Of a DNA stretch of 64,000 nucleotides, positions 24,109 to 34,430 are shown in pieces. The translations under genes were made by a program, and so were the position numbers. The notes beneath the pieces are model-generated. The model ran no database searches, was not told the DNA's origin, and worked only from the letters and a program-made list of their open reading frames with translations. Source of the DNA: Corallium rubrum. Taxonomy: Eukaryota > Cnidaria > Anthozoa > Scleralcyonacea > Coralliidae. The DNA lies in NCBI GenBank assembly GCA_964035015.1, contig CAXIUP010000273.1, positions 62,001 to 126,000 on the forward strand, written 5' to 3'. Numbering within the stretch: position 1 is the stretch's first letter; the number at the start of each line of letters is the position of its first letter.

Positions 24109-27100
24109 TCGTCAGTGGTGGTGTAACAGGCTTTTAAAATTACCTGTTGACGTAGCGCATGCGATGTGTCCATTTTCATCCATAGCAACTGCCGTAACGG
24201 TGTCGTGAAGAAGTTGTTCTTGTATGGGTTGTCCCATATAGTGATTGCGAATGAATTTTTCGTAATTCTCATAGTTGATACCAACTCTGTCCCTGGCTTC
24301 ATCCGTTACAAGGTCCTCGGGCTCCACAATTTCTAAACCATGTTCTATAGCAATGTCCAGGGCTCCCTCGTTGGTCATAGCACAGTGTTTGGTCCTTTGC
24401 ATCACGCATTTTGCCACTGACACTGGGTGAGGAAAACGAGACACGGCCATCACTGCGCCTATAAAGACGATGATGATAATAGTGAAGTGCTTGTGCAACA
24501 AAAAATTCAGTTCGAAATGGGCCACTTGTATTTATGGTATTTGTATTTATTGCGATAAACATGCTCACCTTTCCCTCATTAATACTGCATTAGGGACGTT
24601 TAGTATTAAACGTCCATGAGGGACAATTAGACTAAATGTCCTTCATTTCTATTAATGAGGAAATCGTCCGTCACAATAATCATCCAGGCGATGCTAGCAG
24701 ATTGGCACACTGCTGAAGAAAGGGTGATGTGAACATTGTTAACAGAAGTGTCTCTCCTATTGACTGTGGTCTGAGTAACTCTGTCAAGATTGTTGCAAAG
24801 CTGAATAGGCGAATTTCAAGGTATTGGTGCGAGGCTCTTGGCGGGCTCCCCACAAAGTAAGCAATAGCAAACAGACTTGCTAGCGAGCCAACTACAGCAG
24901 AATAACAGTGTTAATCCAGAAACTGTATTCTATACTTTGTTGATTGTAAACAGTATTTTTACTTTGAGTGGAGCTTCGTACAAGAATAGCTTTCTCACTC
25001 TTGTTCTCACCTTTTCAGCTGGCTGTTTTCATCCTAGCCAGGAAAAGGACGTCTGTTTCCTCAGCCTATTTTCATCCCTAGCTTAACTTACTGTATAGTT
25101 TTGGTCTGCTATACAGTAAATAAAACAACAACAGCACTGCACATAACAATGGGAAACCATTAAATGCACGTTGAATCTGACAAAATAATTTGATAAATAA
25201 TTTTTCAAACCTTTTTTCGCTCAAGACGGGCGGCCGTGTAAAAACATTTTGTGGGAGACTGAAACCTACCTGCAAACCGCGTAGGGGCCTGGAACTTTTT
25301 GCCTTACCTTTTGGCACAGAATAAAGAGTATACAGAAGGGCCACTTAGCGGTACAACGTGTCCTCGTATTTTTATGCAAAAATATGCAGTTTACTGGCTA
25401 GGACCGCCAGCTCAGCGTGCTTATTGGCCAGAACATGCAGTTTACTGGCTGAGCAACATGCGTAATGCGACATGCGCGGAGACAAAAACTTCAAAGGTTC
25501 CGACCCGAGTGGCCCTTCTGTATAGTGTTTATTCTGTGCTTTTGGTTTACGCGTTAGCGTTCCAGTTATGAGATTTTAACTTACATCGAGTTCACTGGGT
25601 TACCTACGGCCATCCCTCGGTTTAGGGACCATTTAGTACCCCCAATGCCATGATTTTACTTAAAATAAGTGGTTTGAATCCAAGTGACTGTTCATTCGGT
25701 AAATATTGTTCTTCCGGATGACTTAGATTGAAATCTGACGTTACGGCGGCCTGTCCGGCTGTCATTTTCAGAGTGACAGTTATTGATCTAGCGTGCTGTT
25801 GTAAACGTCTTCCCAGAATAGATATTTAATCACACATTGTAGATGTAATCGGACCATACCCGCCTAGGGAAATTCCCAACGTTTGATTCAGTTTAGTCAA
25901 ACCAATCCAAAAATATGAGTGATTCTCCGTTTTCTCCCACATACAACGTGTGAAGTCATTGCTCAAATTGCATAGCCAATAACTCAAGAATGGGAGAAGA
26001 TTTGAAGTTATATGTAAAGGCCGACAATGAGAACTAGACCGGGTTTTCAAGTACGAGGAATTCGTTCCAGTCCGAGGCAAAGCCGAGGACTGCAACGAAT
26101 TCCGAGTACTTGAAAACCCGGTCTAGTCCGAATTGGAGGCCTTTACATGACTTCTCAAAATCACTTAGTGTATTCCCAAAATGAATTAGTGCATTAGTAA
26201 TTAGTGTATGGATGAATAACCGATTGTGTGAAGTAATATTTCAAGTCCTCTGCCCAGTACTTCCCTGGTATTTCAAGTCCCTTCACGTGGTGTAATTCAG
26301 CGCTTCTGATTGATTGATTATCTCATGAATTATTAATGAGTTTGAGAAAGTCATGTAAAAGCCATTTTTAATCATCGTATGTAATCTTTGGTGTTCTTCC
26401 AAATACATAAATTGAAGTGAAAATTCGTTTTATACGCGCACTTCGTTTTTGATGTATTTTGTTACATGTTTTGACGTACACGTAAATAATGAGTTTTGAA
26501 TTTGAATTTATTGAATTTGCCACTTAACGTGTGGCAGGAGAGAGGAACAGAACTTTCGTCCCAATTGACACCAAACTCCTGTGTGTAGACAACTAAGACC
26601 TAGGTGTTGATTTTAGGGAGGGAGGAAAACTGGAGAACCCGGCGAAAAACCCTCGGAGCACAGGAGAGACCAACTAAACTCTACTCACATAAGTCCCAAA
26701 GCTGGCGGAGTACGGGGTTATTCCCAAACGGTCACCCATCCAAGTACTAACCCCGTCCGACCGGGCTTAACTATTGGTGAGAGGCAGCGCCCTAACAGCA
26801 CACGCCAACCGTGCTCCCTTCTCCTTTATCGGAGAAGGTTATATATCTTGGCTACTATCAAACATAATCACTTGAAAATCTATATGTTTGGCGTTGTTGA
26901 AGAAACACACCCACATAATTCCTTCGAATAAATTTGGTTTGATAATAGCAAAGATATAAAAACTTCTCCGATAAGTCATTGAGGTTACAGGATACCCTAA
27001 GAAGCCATTTCAAGAAATTTGTTCCCGCTCGCTCAATTTGTCTCAAATTTGTCTCAAATTTGCACCAAATGTAGTTAAGTATGTGACGGTAAATAAGAAA

Positions 27101-28933
27101 TAAAATATTGTTGCAGATATACCCATCAGTTTAAAATCACAGTACCTTCGCCCCGCAGTTTAAGGCAGTCTTTGGTTTTACCAAAAAGATCTCAATTTAT
27201 CGTACAGTATTTGCACTTCTCAATGTTTCTTCTAAAAAAGTGTGTTCGCATATTTTTATTAATGTAGTGATTTAGCAGCTAGGATACTTTATTTCTCGAC
27301 CTATGTTGTGGCACAAGCAATTGAGAAATAAAAGCATGTAACTCAGGTAATTTTTTCATAAATAAAACGCGCGAACACACTTTTTAGAGCAAACGTTGAG
27401 AAGTGTAAATATGATAAATTGAGAGCTTTTTGGTAAAACCAAAGACCGCCTTAAACCGCGGCGCGAAAGTACTGTGATTTTAAACTGAGGAGTATATCTG
27501 CAACAATATTTTATTTCTTATTTACTGTATAATACGATAGTGTCCGTTACATACTTAACTACATTTGGTGCAAATTTGAGACAAATCGGGGAAAAATTGA
27601 GCGAGCGGTAACAAATTTCTAGAAATGGCTTCTTAGGATATCCTGTAACCTTAAGCACATGCGACGTCAAGATGTTTAATTTGCATATCAAACAAACTGA
27701 AATATCTCAAGAACGAAGCAATGAAAGGAAACACTGCAAAAGATGTTACTTTGTCATTTTAAGTGTTCTTTCAAATAAGACAAACTTAATTTTCATGTCA
27801 TATGTACTTCCTATCAGAAAATGCTAAATATTATAAATATATTAAAATAGCCCCAAACATGAGACTGGCACTTCCACCTGTTTCCATGCTGGTTCCATTC
27901 ATAATCATCGCATCGCATTCAACTTTGCGTTTATCATTCAATAATGAGCCACGACCTGCATTGAAATTTGGATTATCCTCCAAAATACGAATGGCCTTTT
28001 CTACCGCATCAACTGCTGTGCCACCCTACACGTAAAAAACCCCAGAAGGTTGACATTTATAATTATAATAAATTATAATATATATGTATATAGCTATTAC
28101 TGGTATATGAGTTATCTTGCAATCTGATTGGCTGCATTACTAACTGTATATCAGCTCATATACAGCGAGTAGTGAAAAACAAAATGACGGCGTAGTTTTC
28201 TTAAACTATTGCAGATGAAACTGGCTGTTTTTTTCAACCTATAGCTCAGAAAAACGTGAGCTAAGAAGGGGAAACTAACATTTAACACAAAATGCACAAC
28301 CCACATGCACAATTTACAAAGTTAAGATGGTAAATCCACTTTAAAAACCGTCTTAAGAGTTTACAAAACCCGATTTGAATTGTCAGGTTGACAAGAATGT
28401 TTTGTCAGACAAATTAAAAACCACAAGAATTGAGCTAACAACACATATTTATGAGTACAACCATTATTATTACTCAGCAAAGTGGGTTTTTGAAGTAATA
28501 AATCATTATGGATGAAAACTGTGTTATTCATTCAGGTTAGAAATATTGGAAAACAACGCGTAATTTTCGCTATTAGTTATATTTTTAGCTTCTTTATCCA
28601 TTTAGAAAGCCAAAGATTCACAACCACAACAGATTAAGAAATAAATCACCCACCTTTTGACTTTTCAAAGCTGTTTTTATTCTTCATTCAATCTTTTCAA
28701 TGTGTATTTTTTTGGCTCTGAGAGGAAATTCTGAAGCTGTTTTCAACTCAGCAATTGCGAGAAACTTGAAAACGTAAACTACAATACGCATGTGGCGGAT
28801 ATTCAATTAATATAATTTATTGCAATAAATCAACAATTTTGCATTAATTATCATAACATATTTTGCTATATTATAAAAGCGCCTCGTTGGCTATGACATG
28901 CTCATATACGACTCGAGCTCATGGTATAATTGT

Positions 28934-29002
<69 letters not shown>

Positions 29003-29803
29003 AGGTAAGCCCACAATACTATATTCGCTCTACCTTATGGTACGTGTGATTTTGTTCACGGAATGTCGGAAAGTGCTCAATACCATAAAGGTAGAGCGAA
29101 TATAGTATAGTTTAAGTGGACTTACCTCAAAATGTTGAGTGTCGCAACTGCCAGTTTCACGCACGCGGGGCGATCTTCATGTAACAGAGTAGTTTCGATT
29201 CGTGGGCCGCTTAAATGGATTTGGTCAAAAGGTGGGCGTGTGGGCGGTGAAACAATGAATGCATTCCTCAAATGGTTTTGGTCGAAAGGTGGGCGTGTGG
29301 GCGGTGGATTCCTCAAATTCCTTTGCTTGTTTTCATTGTTGTTTAGATTGTAGATATTAAATTTATTTTTATGCCTGCATGTCGAAATGATTTCTCATCT
29401 TTTATTGAGTAAAAAGTGTTTGTCTGCTTTCATGATACAAAGCTTCTCTTCCAAACATAAATTGCATCTGCAAATACTTTATTTACTTCGTACCCACAGT
29501 ATGTTAACGTATTTTACCACCCCAATGTAGTGATCCCTCAAAAGTAGCTGCCCCCCGACTGTAAAGGCCCTAACAGCGGATACAACCAAAAGTAAGCTAA
29601 TGGGGGATTCTACGGTATGTATCAAAGGCGCCCCAGGCAGTCGCCATACGACAAATTGTACTTACTGTTCTCAAAACATGATAGCCTGCTTTAACTGACT
29701 GTCGTACTGCTTCTTTATACTGTTCAGTAAGGTCACCAAGCATTGAACTGTATGCACCTCCTTGAACAATGATACAAGGCGTTTTTCTTCCTCCTTCTGC
29801 CAT
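20705..29803 (-). CDS. ASRGL1: Isoaspartyl peptidase/L-asparaginase, five exons
   Basis: Ntn-hydrolase of the ASRGL1 type, which in this family hydrolyses L-asparagine and beta-aspartyl dipeptides. Exons join at 29803-29666, 28025-27878, 24458-24144, 22757-22585 and 20911-20705. All five have consensus acceptors and donors and compatible phases, giving 981 nt and 326 residues (human ASRGL1 is 308). The start is the ATG before [10 protein letters not shown]. The predicted nucleophile is Thr182 in HDTVTAV (codon 24201-24199); human ASRGL1 has Gly before this Thr, whereas Asp is as in glycosylasparaginase. The downstream motifs GRVGD and TTTGHGE fit the substrate pocket. No frameshift or stop was seen, so it appears functional. 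Introns carry LINE, SINE, heptamer and (TA)n repeats. Partial copies lie at 385, 30306 and 42870. Confidence 0.9.
20990..21420. other. Intron sequence
   Basis: Part of intron 4 of the asparaginase-like gene. No further coding signal. The phrase tcaaagggagaacc recurs at 43205, 44035 and 44170. Confidence 0.5.
21430..21600 (+). repeat. Graded heptamer array
   Basis: 7-bp repeats that change in steps along the array: acacaat, then acgcaat, then gcgcaat, then ccctatg, then cactatg, then acactat. About 24 units. Located in intron 4 of the asparaginase-like gene. Confidence 0.92.
22160..22232 (+). repeat. Short tandem duplication
   Basis: gttccgttccgtaaaataat and gcgacgtca followed by gttccgttccgtagaataat. 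Two copies of about 33 bp in intron 4. Confidence 0.7.
22585..22757 (-). CDS. ASRGL1: ASRGL1-like exon 4
   Basis: Acceptor cttctcatccaag, donor gtaagatt. Encodes [20 protein letters not shown] ... [13 protein letters not shown] ... LEQGDSAQ, ending in phase 0. Confidence 0.9.
22776..22900 (-). mobile_element. Fragment of the (CAAA)-tailed element
   Basis: Reverse complement of 45725-45835: gcttgattgcgctcatta, ttattttatgcaaatg, accacaagattccccgtgta. It ends with the same ctggcggaggt word as the copy at 46550, with the interior missing. Confidence 0.7.
22905..23030 (+). repeat. (GGTGTAT)n heptamer array
   Basis: About 17 units of ggtgtat with one interruption at 22980 (a 3-bp ggt insertion). 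Immediately followed by (TA)n. Lies in intron 3 of the asparaginase-like gene. Confidence 0.95.
23036..23081. repeat. (TA)n tract
   Basis: Pure dinucleotide run. Confidence 0.95.
23345..23990 (+). mobile_element. LINE relic, 3' end of reverse transcriptase ORF
   Basis: Encodes [18 protein letters not shown], then [34 protein letters not shown] and, after a stop and frame change, a region ending in [13 protein letters not shown] words. ERVQRRATK...L..YxxRL is the typical C-terminal part of LINE polymerases of the CR1/RTE/Jockey kind. Truncated at the 5' end and degenerate. Inserted in intron 3 of the asparaginase-like gene. Confidence 0.75.
24058..24102. repeat. (TA)n tract
   Basis: Pure dinucleotide run just downstream of exon 3. 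Confidence 0.95.
24144..24458 (-). CDS. ASRGL1: ASRGL1-like exon 3 with catalytic Thr
   Basis: Acceptor cgtctttatag, donor gtaatttt. Encodes [20 protein letters not shown] ... [12 protein letters not shown] ... CATST. The autoproteolytic junction is D-T at 24204-24199. Confidence 0.9.
25308..25546. repeat. Hairpin element
   Basis: ttttggcacagaataaagag and tatacagaagggccact are mirrored by agtggcccttctgtatagtg and tttattctgtgctttt. The loop contains a duplicated atgcagtttactggct. In intron 2. Confidence 0.85.
26003..26155. repeat. Near-perfect hairpin
   Basis: tatgtaaaggcc, ctagaccgggttttcaagta and cgaggaattcgttc return as gaacgaattccgagtactt-like, gaaaacccggtctagt and ggcctttacat. Arms of about 65 bp. 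In intron 2. Confidence 0.9.
26545..26818 (-). mobile_element. 5S rRNA-derived SINE
   Basis: Read on the minus strand, after ggagcacggttggcgtgtgc comes gttaagcccggtcggacggg, then gttagtacttggatgggtga and ccgtttgggaataacc, which closely match the internal promoter half of animal 5S rRNA (AAGC..GGGTCGGG...GTTAGTACTTGGATGGGAGACCG). The body ends with gttctccagttttcctccct and an aattc-rich tail. A second copy is at 56128. SINE3-class head; family name not assigned. Confidence 0.85.
26826..26976. repeat. Inverted repeat
   Basis: tatcggagaaggttatatat, cttggctactatcaaac mirrored by gtttgataatagcaaagata and aaaacttctccgata. Directly abuts the larger fold-back at 26981. Confidence 0.8.
26981..27652. 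mobile_element. Large fold-back element (~670 bp)
   Basis: gaggttacaggataccctaa at the left and ttaggatatcctgtaacctt at the right. The arms of about 260 bp also share tcaatttgtctcaaatttg, cataataaga-type words and gcagatatacccatcagttt. Central loop of about 120 bp. In intron 2. Confidence 0.88.
27878..28025 (-). CDS. ASRGL1: ASRGL1-like exon 2
   Basis: Acceptor ttacgtgtag, donor gtggaagtg (non-canonical at position +3). Encodes [12 protein letters not shown] ... [13 protein letters not shown] ... [15 protein letters not shown] and the first base of a Gly codon. Confidence 0.9.
28936..29000. repeat. (TA)n tract
   Basis: Pure dinucleotide run. Confidence 0.95.
29001..29129. repeat. Inverted repeat next to (TA)n
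   Basis: tgaggtaagcccacaatact, atattcgctctaccttatgg mirrored by ccataaaggtagagcgaata and tagtatag ... cttacctca. Same arrangement as at 14838, but different sequence. Confidence 0.88.
29199..29315 (+). repeat. ~63-bp tandem duplication
   Basis: Two copies containing aaaggtgggcgtgtgggcgg preceded by tggatttggtc or tggttttggtc. In intron 1. Confidence 0.8.
29666..29803 (-). CDS. ASRGL1: ASRGL1-like exon 1
   Basis: 46 codons, [10 protein letters not shown] to GYHVLRT, followed by donor gtaagtac. Contains the N-terminal IIVQGGA strand that corresponds to VVHGGGA of human ASRGL1. Confidence 0.88.
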
Positions 29804-29828
29804 GACTTTTAAAACTGAAAATACATAC

Positions 29829-29835
<7 letters not shown>

Positions 29836-29914
<79 letters not shown>
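29836..29914. repeat. (TA)n tract upstream of ASRGL1 exon 1
   Basis: Dinucleotide run starting about 30 bp upstream of the proposed start codon. Confidence 0.95.
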
Positions 29915-29918
<4 letters not shown>

Positions 29919-30305
29919 TCTTACATTTCAGCAACAGCCAGCTTGCTGAATCACGGTCATTACGTCAATCGTTGTGTAGGAACAAACTGCGTAGTTATTC
30001 ACCAATACCTTCTTTGCCAAATACGGTATACAAACATTATCTACGTCAATGTACTAACTTACAAGAATGCGGATACAAACCCACGCTAGAGATTAAACAT
30101 TTTAACGCCTTAGTAGAGTTAAGTTGTAACAACCGCTACATTTGTGCCATTTATAATCTGATTTCTCAATCATAAATTCTGTTTGCGCGACCGTTACCGG
30201 GTTTCAAAACTCATACACATGACCGAATATTTTTCTTTGATTGGCCAATTAGCCGATGAATTATAAATGAGTTTGAGAAATTTGCATCTACAAATATGTA
30301 CTTTC

Positions 30306-30612
30306 TGTTCTTAAAACATCATAGCCTGCTTAAAGGCGGTTTTCCCCTAGCAAATCTAATTTTCATTCCGCCGTGCCATAGGCGATATTTGTCGACCGAC
30401 TCGACACTTTTCTTTTGTCTTGGCTAATCAGTTCCACTCGAGAGCTTGCGACACAAAAGAAAATGTCGCTTCGCGCGACATTTTTCGCCTAGTGGAAAAC
30501 CGCCTTTAAGTGACTGTCATACTGTTTCTTTACACTTTTCAGTGAGGTCACCAAGCATTGGACTGTATCCTTGAACAATGATACAAGCCGTTTGTCTTCC
30601 TCCTTCTGTCAT
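30306..30612 (-). pseudogene. ASRGL1: Second ASRGL1-like exon 1, split by a MITE
   Basis: Encodes MTEGGRQTACIIVQG, then YSPMLGDLTEK, C-terminal half GYDVLRT, clearly related to exon 1 at 29803. It lacks residues after VQG, is interrupted at 30330-30509 by a TTAA MITE, and its donor reads gaaagtac instead of gtaagtac. It lies about 0.8 kb upstream of the intact exon in the same orientation. Its 5' side runs straight into the BEL/Pao relic. Three independent lesions make it a clear pseudo-exon. Confidence 0.85.
30330..30509. mobile_element. TTAA MITE inside a pseudo-exon
   Basis: TTAA-aggcggttttcccctag at the left and ctagtggaaaaccgcct-TTAA at the right, about 180 bp. The intact exon has the empty site (gcctgctttaactgac at 29684-29699), which defines the TTAA target. 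Confidence 0.92.
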
Positions 30613-30639
30613 GGCTTTTAAAACCTTAATTTCTTTTGA

Positions 30640-33600
30640 GTTTTGCTTATGAATGATGAATATTGGACCTCTTGATCCGAGGTCCGCTGGATTCTCCATC
30701 CCTGGGCAATGATCCCATTGTTCTCTGGAAGTCAGCCTCAGGATCTCATTCACTCTATTCTGTACGAATTGGCTCCATTCTTTGTTTCCCTTGATCCAAA
30801 ACAGGGCTGTTATGCTGTCCGACCAAAGATGAGCATGTTCGATCTGTATTCTCGAACTATAAGGGCATTCTTCACGGTGTTCAACAACTGAGTTGTAATA
30901 CGACTTGCCATCAGTTCAAGGCGTGCCATCACTTGTTTAGCCAAGGGTGCTACCCGGGTCTTCGTTGCCAACAAGCGGACATAACGGTGGTTGTTAGTCT
31001 GGCATACCAGATAAACTATTGCACAGTAAGTTTTGCCGCTCGCATCTCCGAATCCATGTAGCTCATACTTCTCGACCTTCTCATCCATCCCCGTGAAGAT
31101 GCAACGCTGGAAGGCTATCGTGTTGACTTTCTTCAAATCATTCAACCATTTCTCCCACTGTGCCTGAAACGTTTCTGGTAAAGTTTCGTCCCAGTCAAGG
31201 TTGGCTATGTAGGCATCTTGGAACAGGATCTTCATTGCAACCGTCACTGGACTAAGCATTCCAAGTGGGTCGAAGAACTTGGCGGTTATCCTCAACAGAT
31301 TTCGTTTGGTTGGCTTCAAACTTTCAGCAAACTCCACTAACGCATCAAACGTGAAGTTGATTGTGTCTTCCTTCCGATTCCATGTCTGTCCAAGCTCTTC
31401 CAAAAGCTTCTCCACAAACTCTGGATCTTCAGACTTGTACTTTTCGAGGTGATGTCGCAGGGTTGCATTCGGCAAGAATGGAGACGAGTTGACTCCAAAC
31501 ACCACTCTTCAGATTCGGTAGGCAACGATCAGTGGATCTTTCTTTTCTACATCATCCACCCATAAAAATCGTAGACATTCTCTATCTTAAAGCATCAACT
31601 CCGACATTTAAGAAAGCTTACTCTATGCCTGCGATCATGGCAATTGGGTTGTACCGAAACCGAAGAAGTATATCAAACAGCTATGGTGTGAGCGATGGCC
31701 CTATGTGTAAGCAATTTTTTAACGATGGTCCCTTTCCTTCTGCTTTTGAGTACGCATCATACACTACGCGTATAGCTTGGTTGTTTTGGCATCTTTCCTC
31801 AAAACAGCATGGTGTGGTAGGTAATGAGTGTTGCCCTCCTCAGTGGTTTCCAACGCACTTACAGCTTCTATCACTCCAGTCCCTTCGACAATTGATCTTT
31901 GCTGACTGCATCATACTCTTTCAGGAGGTTTGGGGTCTTCTTCAACCTTCTAATCAGGCTGTTTGATCTCTGCACAGTATTGTCGTAATTCATTGGCAGT
32001 GTTTCATAATGGTGTTCCTTCCACGGCAATCCTACTGTTTATCTCCCACATTCTAACTTGATCTTCAGGAAATCTTCATGTACACTATCTCTTTCTCTGA
32101 TCCCAATCTAATCAAAATCCCATAATCGTTGCAAGTCACACCAGACAATGGCTCTTGCTCAACTCTATCCAATTCTTGGCTCTGGACTTTCAACACATGG
32201 GTAACTAGATGTGCTTCTGTCTCGTTTCTCCTTTGGGGATTGACAATGCCCAACCCAAGGTCGTCATGACAGCAACTGGCTCATCTTTCTCTACTCGCTC
32301 CACTTGGCCTTTTATGCACGAACTCCCACAAGTAGTCAGCACCTATAAGGACATCCATGCACTTTCAAACTATCTTCTCTTGGCAAAACATCTGAAAAAC
32401 ATTGTTTGTTCAAGTAAGGGTGCACCTTTTTCGCTTGCTCAACGTGCTGGTTTTGTATGGCTTTGCATATGACAGGAACTTTGATGGCTTCAATCTCAAT
32501 GTCTCCGTCCTCATACACACATACACATACAGATGGTCTACATTTAACTTTACCACTTCTCGTTCTGCTATATTTTTGTTTCAGATTCTCCAAAGGTACA
32601 AGTTTCCATGATTTCTTTGCCCAAGCTCTTTAATTGCAATAGGTCGGCTACTTTCTCTGTAATATACGATCTCTGGCTCCCAGCATAAAACATAACTCGA
32701 ACTCGTAGTCCATCTGCCTTGGGGTTATCGGTTTGCTTATCCTTTTGCTTGTAGAGGGGTTAGGTGAACAGGAAGATAGCCGTCTGCAGTATAACATTTG
32801 ACCTTGAATGTATGTACAATGTTACTTTTGGACTGGATTTCTGTGATGAACTGGCTCCTTCAACTATCTCTCCTTCTTTCTCCTGGCTTTTCTTTGGCAT
32901 TTTATTTTCTCTTTCATCGCACAAGGCTGGGTGATGGTGTCTCCCACAAAGACAAACAATTGATGCATCACACGTACATGCTTTATGTCCCTTCTTTAAA
33001 CCTATATAAAACACCGTCCATACCTTTTAACAAGCCTTTTTCTTTCTATAGGGTCTTTGATTCTCCTGCAATCCACATGTTTATGATGTCCCATACAAAA
33101 TGCACAATTTTCATCTCCGTCTGGTGTTAGGAAGGAATTTGTCGTGTTTCGTTGGTTTCTGTTGTCCTTTGGAGGATTAACAACCGGGCCAGTATCGCAT
33201 CTCTCGGGCTTTTATTTCTTCAATTAAAGCTTTCAACAATTAAGTCATCGAGTTTCCACTTACCAGTTTCAACTCCACGAGATATTTCGAGCTTCAAATC
33301 TTCTGGCAATTTTGAGAGGAGCACTGGCACCAAAAGTGTTCCATATGTATCAACTTTTACTCCGATGCTTTCTAGACCTCTAATGTGTGTCTCAATGGCA
33401 TCGTACAACTTGCGTAGTTTAGAAATCTCCTTTCCGCTGCTTACAGGGGTTAGTTTCAATAAACGTTCCATGTGAGAGTTTATAATGGCTTGTTCGTCAC
33501 TGGTCACCATAATATCTATCTTTCAACAGTTCAATTGCAGCAGTATAATTTCCTTCAGTCAACGACAAATCCATAATTGTTGAACTCGCCGACCTTGCAA

Positions 33601-34430
33601 TAACTTTTCAGATATACGTGAACTTATCAATCGTCGACAACTGGGAATTTTTGTGCACTGCGTATTTGTACGGATCCCAAAAGCATTTGCCATTGTTGCA
33701 CTGAGCCTGAGAATTTCTTTAATTCAAGTTTAGGCAGTCTAGCTCTTACTTGTGGGCTTTCTGCTTGACTTGTGTTGGTAGTACTTTCATTGTTCCCGCC
33801 CCTTAGAAGATTATCGATATCGTCGATTCCTCTTCGCATACTCCTTCGCATATTGTTGCCTTCGGCTATTTCGTCCTCCATGTTGATTTCATCATAGTTA
33901 ATGAAGGTAAATGGTTTGGAAGCTCGGCAAAAGTCATTGTTCTATGGTTTTGTTCAATTTATCTAATTTCACGGTCACTGAACGTATTGTATTTTCCGAA
34001 TAATGAAGCAGTCATCCAATAGCAACGTTCGGGTTTAATTAGTGCAGTCCTTGGTCGTCACGTGTTGTAAGTCCTTTGTTCGTTGTGTAGTCCTTCGTCG
34101 TCACGTGTCCATAGAATTTCTTTTCTTCAACAATTGCCTTCCTCCAACATGAACACAATAACATGACCATTGCATAATCTTGAAAGACAGTGGGCTTCCA
34201 AACCATCCCCATCCACTAACTATGATTTCATCGCCAATCAACTCTAAGATCTCGTCGTTTAGTTTCTCTACCTTCTTTTCGGTTTCAATCAAATTTGCTC
34301 GTATGTCTCGCAGCTTCTGTTCTCTTTCCCCTATATCACCTTCAATCACGGCTGTAATGGCTTGTACTTCTTTTATAGCGTATCCGTGGTATCCCGGATG
34401 AATTCTACGCTTCCTTTGAAGTGACATGTT
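30640..34430 (-). mobile_element. Decayed BEL/Pao retrotransposon
   Basis: Minus-strand order: gag-like coiled region at 34427-34101, gag core with LPKLELKKFSGS at about 33730, further gag at 33510-33220, a CCHC zinc knuckle (LKKGHKACTCDASIVCLCG) at about 33000, a protease region, RT fragments from about 31700 including FGVNSSPFL, then the Pao A17/RNase H region (FFDPLGMLSPV, HGFGDASGKTY) to 30810. It stops in the segment DHCPGMENPADLGSRG near 30680. Integrase and the 3' end are missing. Several frame changes and stops. Same orientation as the intact copy at 59537 but clearly diverged. Confidence 0.88.

Noticed and set aside
31532..33475. Plus-strand frames of 100-144 residues at 31532, 32798 and 33152
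   Set aside because: They are antisense shadows of the decayed BEL/Pao element, whose domain text is on the minus strand.
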